Under the pieces are notes generated by a model. The model saw only the letters and a program-made list of their open reading frames with translations, was not told the origin of the DNA and ran no database searches. Source: Dactylellina haptotyla (Eukaryota > Ascomycota > Orbiliomycetes > Orbiliales > Orbiliaceae). Taken from it: DNA of 64,000 nucleotides. Below are positions 59,479 to 64,000 of this stretch, piece after piece. The DNA lies in contig CM062381.1 of assembly GCA_031310005.1 (NCBI GenBank), forward strand, positions 4,154,001-4,218,000, in the 5' to 3' direction. The position numbers were made by a program, and so were the translations under genes. Numbering within the stretch: the stretch's first letter is position 1; each line of letters begins with the position of its first letter.

Positions 59479-60560
59479 ATGTCGGCCCTCATAGGTTCCA
59501 TGGGCGGCCTAGGCTTGCTTCTGAACAACTACACCGCCAGTTCGCTAAATCTTTTCTTCTTCTGGATGACGTGGACGACTCTGATCCTATCACATCCTCC
59601 GCTTCGGGTCGAGCTCTTTGTGACCTTCCTCGCTCGCATCGTGTTTTTCTTCATCCCCGCCCTAATATTTACGCTCTTCGATAACCTTTTACCCTCAATA
59701 GCGGGCAAGGAACCCTATGTGAAATCCTCATCGAAGAAGACTTTATCTGTCCCCACTGGGAAAGGTCGGAAGAAACAGGTACAATTCAGCAATGTCAATC
59801 GTGGAACATTCTTTGCGATTGCCATGACTTTGGGGAATATATTATTAGGAATTGGAGTTCAAGGAATTATAGAGTATATTGTGGTGGACGTATTTGGCAG
59901 GGAAAGGCTATTGCGAATTTCCTCTTCGCTCCCTTATCCCTGGGATGTAGCGAAGCAAATCGGATATGCAATGATTATTCGAGAGGTTTGTCTTTCTTTA
60001 AACCTAGATACAGTCCAAGATAATCGTAGGAACCCGCCCACTGATACGAAGTGTAGATTTTGATATACTATCCCCACCGGCACATCCACAATACTCCTCA
60101 CTCGCCTCTATACAAACATCACATCCACCCGAATCCGACGACATCATCTCTCAATCTAACGAGTACTACACCGGTCGACTTTCTTCTCTTGCAATTTCTG
60201 CCCGTGTATCTCCCGAGCGTTATGCTGTCGTTTCACTTGCTCACATACCTGGCTTTTGTGGCAGTCACTTCCTTGACAGATGTGATTTGCTACAGCCAAT
60301 ACGAATACCTTCCTAAAGCCTTTTTTATCAATAGAATTGCAAGAAGAGTGCGGGGTCATACTGAATCTGGGGGTAAGGGTGGCTACGGGTGGCTTGGGGT
60401 TCTGGATTGGTGGTACGGGACTGAAATTAAGTGGAATGAAGGTGGTGTAATGGGAGTTGGCGGAGGAGGAGAGAACGGAGAAGGGTTTACGCAAGCCGTA
60501 CGCAGGGGAGTTAGGACAAGGCGGGCTTCCAGAAAGGCATCGCAGTCGAGTAGTGATTGA
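59479..60560 (+). CDS. Fatty acid hydroxylase / sterol desaturase superfamily membrane protein
   Basis: Two exons, 59479-59985 and 60057-60560, joined in phase 0 over a 71-nt intron (donor GTTTGT, acceptor GTGTAG); 336 residues. Several transmembrane segments precede the junction (LFVTFLARIVFFFIPALIFT; GTFFAIAMTLGNILLGIGVQ). After it comes the His-box region YYPHRHIHN...LYKHHIHPNP (H176, H178 and H180, then more His near 190), the place where di-iron ER hydroxylases carry their first two His motifs. A membrane pair follows, then a C-terminal GGKGGYGWLGVLDWWYGTE resembling the family's closing motif. The usual third His cluster is reduced to one visible His (RRVRGHTES). Family enzymes oxidise lipid or sterol C-H bonds at the ER; substrate here is unknown. 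ATG at 59479 is the first in frame with suitable context. Paired CRE-like sites lie upstream. Confidence 0.75.
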
Positions 60561-61049
60561 AGGACGTTCTGAATGTTGCGACGGTTATTCATTTTATTTT
60601 ATGATCTTTTTTGAATGCGAAACTTTTATCTAGCTGTTAAATAATTATAAGAGAGCGCTTGAGCGTCTGAGCTTTAGTGTCTTGGCTTCACTGTGCGTAT
60701 ATATACATATAGTTCTGGTGACCTTGGTTCTATTTTTTGCGGTTCCGTGGACGCAGTTACCCGTGGGGCCTAAAGATTCGAAATTCCGATAGAGCTCTTG
60801 AGGGAACCTTGAAACTCTGCAACTTTTCGGTATATATATATATATATATAAATACTCTCTTTGATCCCAATGTCAGCAGATATTTCTATAGACACCGTTT
60901 GTCTCGCAAGCTAGATGCCGTCCTAGTCCCGCAAAAAGAGACCGTACTCAATGCTCTAAGTATGATGCACCCAGTTCGCTGAACCAGGAGACAGTTTGTA
61001 GTTATAAGACGAATGTAAACTGTAAGTTAGATATTAACTTGCGATATTA
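60561..61049. other. Convergent 3' intergenic region with TA microsatellite
   Basis: 3' flanks of the hydroxylase-like gene (plus) and the glycosyltransferase (minus). It contains a (TA)10 run at 60831-60850. No coding frame is supported. Confidence 0.55.
60831..60850. repeat. (TA)10 microsatellite
   Basis: Uninterrupted TA dinucleotide run between two convergent genes. A second, shorter TATATATACATATA stretch lies near 60697-60711. Confidence 0.9.
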
Positions 61050-62117
61050 CTACTTGGTGGTACCACTTATTTTTCTGGGTCTTATACAACGCCAAAGCGC
61101 CAATATAAGACTGTACCTATACCTCAATTTAATGAATCCCACCAGCAGACAAACAGCAAAAAAGAAAATTATGCCCTTATTAACCCATAAGTTGCTCAGC
61201 TGAGGACTATCAGCGAGATAGTTCAAAAATTTGCCATCCCAACCGTGCCACGAACGCCCAGCTTGATGTCCAAAGGCTGTTTTCCCGTAGCCCTCGGTCA
61301 AAACCGCTAACCTCTGGTCTTCTGTTTCATATGCCTTCGCATACTTGTGAAATGCCGAAGTTAACATCATCGGTCCCGTAGACCAGAAGACCTGAAGGTA
61401 TGGGAGTAGAATCCATCGCGATGTAGGCCCGCGTCTTTTAGCCTCGTGGAGCACCCACTGGAGAAAAGAAGATCCTCGTTCCGCCATAAAGAAATGATTG
61501 CTTAGCCCTATAGTGCCAGCCATGGAAGCAAAAATAGCTTGATGGCCGAGATGCTGCAAGCACTGGATTGTTTGAACGCTTCTAGGGCGGACGTCGAGGT
61601 CCATGTACATGCCGCCCTCCGCGTGGACGATGACCAATCTAGCTAAATCGGCTCGTTGAATATTGTATGGGTACGCATTGTACGTCGGTAGTAGCCACGA
61701 ATATTTGGTTTCGATAAGTTTTAGGATTTCATCCTCCGGCCATAGTTTTACTGTATAGTTCAAAGGCTCGAACACGTATCTCCACATATCACGCGACGCC
61801 CCGGGAGCGTAGGTGCTAGTATTGGATGTTTTCCAAATTTGGTGGATAACGTTGGGGATATTCGGTTCGGGATGCCAGCGAGGATGAGAGTCTGCTCCAT
61901 TAGATGGTTTTAAACCCGGTCCAGGCTGAGAACACGTCGTGAGAACTTCTATTAGTTCGGGTAAACGGGCTGCCAGCACGAATTCGTGTATGTAGCGAAG
62001 TTGGTGGATAACGATACCGCCGACGACAAGAATCGCAACAATAGCGATTACCCTTGGTCTCCAAAATCCAGTAGGCCGGGGAGCTATCATTGTATCTCCG
62101 AACGGCAGTTTTTGCAT
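61050..62117 (-). CDS. GT32 (OCH1/SUR1-like) DxD glycosyltransferase
   Basis: A single minus-strand exon, 355 residues. The start chosen is the ATG at 62117 (MQKLPFGDTM), giving a type II membrane protein: short cytosolic tail with PRPTGFWRPR, one anchor helix (VIAIVAILVVGGIVIHQL), then a lumenal catalytic domain. NVIHQIWKT marks the start of the sugar-transferase fold. NIQRADLARLVIVHAEGGMY followed by MDLDVRP carries the DxD metal/nucleotide-sugar motif (D173, D175). Further family features are FFMAERGSSFLQWVLHEAKR, the STGPMML block and GHQAGRSWHGWDG. A second hydrophobic stretch with basic end (IIFFFAVCLLVGFIKLRYRY) lies near the C-terminus. Relatives include Och1 and the inositol-phosphoceramide mannosyltransferases Sur1/Csh1; the short length and C-terminal helix favour the latter, but the acceptor is not readable from sequence. 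The frame extends upstream to 62288 without a good start. Confidence 0.88.
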   Translation of the reverse strand: MQKLPFGDTMIAPRPTGFWRPRVIAIVAILVVGGIVIHQLRYIHEFVLAARLPELIEVLTTCSQPGPGLKPSNGADSHPRWHPEPNIPNVIHQIWKTSNTSTYAPGASRDMWRYVFEPLNYTVKLWPEDEILKLIETKYSWLLPTYNAYPYNIQRADLARLVIVHAEGGMYMDLDVRPRSVQTIQCLQHLGHQAIFASMAGTIGLSNHFFMAERGSSFLQWVLHEAKRRGPTSRWILLPYLQVFWSTGPMMLTSAFHKYAKAYETEDQRLAVLTEGYGKTAFGHQAGRSWHGWDGKFLNYLADSPQLSNLWVNKGIIFFFAVCLLVGFIKLRYRYSLILALWRCIRPRKISGTTK

Positions 62118-64000
62118 AGCCGATGCTGTGAAGTTATGCGGGTTCGTGCGGTGTGGTACGATGTGAGATTTGCAATTAAAACGAAATATCCATGAAATCC
62201 AAAAATTCAATCCAGTATGATAATTATCTCGAAAGACGATAGAAAAGCTGTCCAAATATTCCCAGCGATTATTGAATTCTATTGACAAGTTGGCTATAAA
62301 AATTCGGGGAAGGCGAACGTAACCAGTTACGTTGATTCGTATATGTAATTAATATGAAAATTAGGAGAAATAACTCTGGGTGTAATCGATGATGGATCCT
62401 TTCCGGTGTCGTCCTTCGATGAGGTTATATTTCTCAATGAGCCCCGCGTGGGTATCAATAAGCATATGGGAATCTCTCTAAAACTTAAACTAGGACAAGG
62501 AATACTTATAGGGGTTATAAGATATTAATATCCCCTGTAGACCTATCCCGATGATTGTCACTGCGCTGGGTTTCCTGAAGAAACGCATACACGTTTATGG
62601 AAATGTTGGCGTTGTTTCAAGCAATTTCGCATATCACGCGGGTCAGGTTTCAAGCATGAAATCTCCGAGTTAGCTTAGCCACGGTCAAAAACAGAAGTTG
62701 GTAACGTCTACTGCGTGCGGCCAAGATCTATGACGGATGGAGCCTAAATTTATATAGGTACCATCGGTTAGATCGATATAAGCAATTGCTATGGAAAAGG
62801 TTGCAGTAGGGCTTTTCTTTTCCCTTTCTTTCAATTCAATACGATGGCCAATCCCACGAACTATGGAAGCTAGAGCATTTAAAGTAGCAATAATTGGAAG
62901 TTAAGGGCTATAAATGTGCTTATTATAATATTTAAGACTTGGCGCCTTGATGATTACCATGTTACGTTGGATTCTGATGAAACTTCCGAGGATCAGTTCA
63001 CAACTGGTGTTCAGTTGTCTCGCAAGCCAGAGGACGGCATCTGGTTTACGAGACAAGGTGTTCAGTAAATTCCACGAGAACGAAGAACTGGTGATCCTCA
63101 GCTAGAGCAAACAGCGGTAGTGCAACCAAATGCTTAAATCAAGTATGTTAAGCGGTTTATCTCCATGGGCCCATGCTTATTATTGGTTGTAATATCATAA
63201 TATCCCCGAATGGAAATCCAGAGACCTAAATTCTCCTACATTTTTTTGCTTTCTTCGTGTTTTCTTCTTCCTTCTCTCTAAGTGTTCCGATGCATATGAG
63301 GCTGCATACTACTATTCTTAATTGGCTCGAAGTTCAAAAGTAACAACCCGCCCAACGGTTTGACCCTTGGGTTTGGAAATTGGAGTTTGACATGACAGTA
63401 GTAGCCGGGAGTGGTTCTCTTCAGACTTCCAAGGTGAAACTGCCTTTTCTAGAGAAAAGCGCTGGGGCTTGAGAGCTCATTAGTATTGATGATTCGTCTG
63501 CCTTTTGTTGAGTTGCAACAGTACGCATGTATCACAAGTCGTCTGAAACATTGCTTGGGCATCCCTGCGTCGTTGTACAGATCCACTGATGCCCAATACT
63601 AAGGTATTGCTTATTACATGGCGAATGTTCTACACCCCCTGGACACGGCCAGTATAATGCGCATAGACTCTCCAGAAAATCGGTGTGGCTTAGCACGCAT
63701 TGTGTCCAAGAGGGTAATTCAATGCGTCCGCCGTTCAGGGGCACTCTGCTTCAAAGTCCCTCCTTCCTAACGATAATCAGATGCGCCTCGTGCCGCACGC
63801 GTGCACACTAACTCGGCTGCAAGTGTAAGCCTTACTCAACGGCCTCTTCGCCGTCCTTGCCCAGGATCACTCGCTATTGCACAGCGAAAGTAACAGGGCT
63901 CGGAGACCGGAGGGTGAGTATAGTCAAATTCAGCTTTGTGCATTAAGTTTGTGTTGTTGTAAGCCTGATTGCTGGCAAAACGGGACCATGGCAGCCCTCC
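62118..64000. other. Gene-poor right edge
   Basis: About 1.9 kb upstream of the glycosyltransferase. Apart from the fold-back element at 62988-63099 I see no gene. A Cys-containing open frame on the minus strand at 63532-63744 has no signal peptide or splice evidence. The last 250 bp are GC-richer and could belong to a gene outside the window. Confidence 0.45.
62988..63099. repeat. 112-bp fold-back element with nested inverted repeats
   Basis: Outer arms GAGGATCA (62988-62995) and TGATCCTC (63092-63099) are perfectly inverted. A central hairpin pairs 63015-63031 with 63040-63056 (15 of 17 positions; loop 8 nt). The two mismatched positions are both transition-type, C/T and G/A. A 9-bp direct repeat GGTGTTCAG (63006-63014 and 63057-63065) flanks the hairpin, and CAACTG/CAGTTG forms a small stem on the left. 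It could be a MITE-like fold-back or a structured RNA; no target-site duplication is clear. Confidence 0.55.

Noticed and set aside
63532-63744. 70-codon Cys-containing minus-strand frame near the right edge
   Set aside because: Looks faintly like a secreted Cys-rich peptide but has no signal peptide, intron or paired-Cys pattern.
63780-63840. CASCRTRAH codon run resembling a Zn2Cys6 start
   Set aside because: A stop follows immediately and the spacing of later Cys codons does not fit the zinc-cluster pattern.

Overview
The window reads as nuclear DNA of a filamentous ascomycete (Pezizomycotina). Coding frames are broken by short introns of about 57 to 180 nt with GTAAGT/GTGAGT-type donors, CTAAC-type branch points and YAG acceptors. 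Gene density is low and intergenic DNA is AT-rich. The central locus encodes a leashin/LAH-type Woronin-body tether, a protein known only from septate filamentous ascomycetes. A Leotiomycetes-like source is possible but was not established.

Left part (1-17.5 kb). A Cys-rich, probably GPI-anchored surface protein enters from the left edge. It converges on rad21, the mitotic cohesin kleisin (minus strand). Head-to-head with rad21 is a 57-residue Cys-rich protein made from three small exons, the middle one only 18 nt long. After about 4 kb without a convincing gene comes a five-exon NAD-specific glutamate dehydrogenase (GDH2). Then follow two minus-strand genes: a small tail-anchored membrane protein of unknown role, and a secreted GPI-type wall protein with three copies of a Cys domain around a perfect 17-copy, 24-bp minisatellite.

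Middle (17.5-24.7 kb). About 7 kb with no gene I can defend, apart from one protein-like open frame near 21 kb that I do not recognise.

Centre and right (24.7-58.8 kb). More than half the window is one gene, about 34 kb, encoding a protein of about 11,160-11,180 residues. It has two huge uninterrupted coding exons (12.2 and 14.5 kb). Visible parts are a Pro-rich N-terminus, many short Ala/Gly-rich hydrophobic segments, about 920 residues of Glu/Arg/Lys/Ala helix, long Ser/Pro disordered tracts, a His/Arg-rich repeat block, very many LPxSRxxS-type repeats, a second charged helix and a C-terminal coiled coil plus globular domain. I read it as a fused, single-gene leashin ('involucrin repeat protein').

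Right end (58.8-64 kb). A fatty-acid-hydroxylase/sterol-desaturase-like membrane protein lies downstream of paired CRE-like sites. It is followed by a minus-strand GT32 DxD glycosyltransferase and 1.9 kb of gene-poor DNA that holds a 112-bp fold-back element. The genes do not form an obvious pathway or cluster; this looks like ordinary core chromosome organised around one exceptional structural gene.
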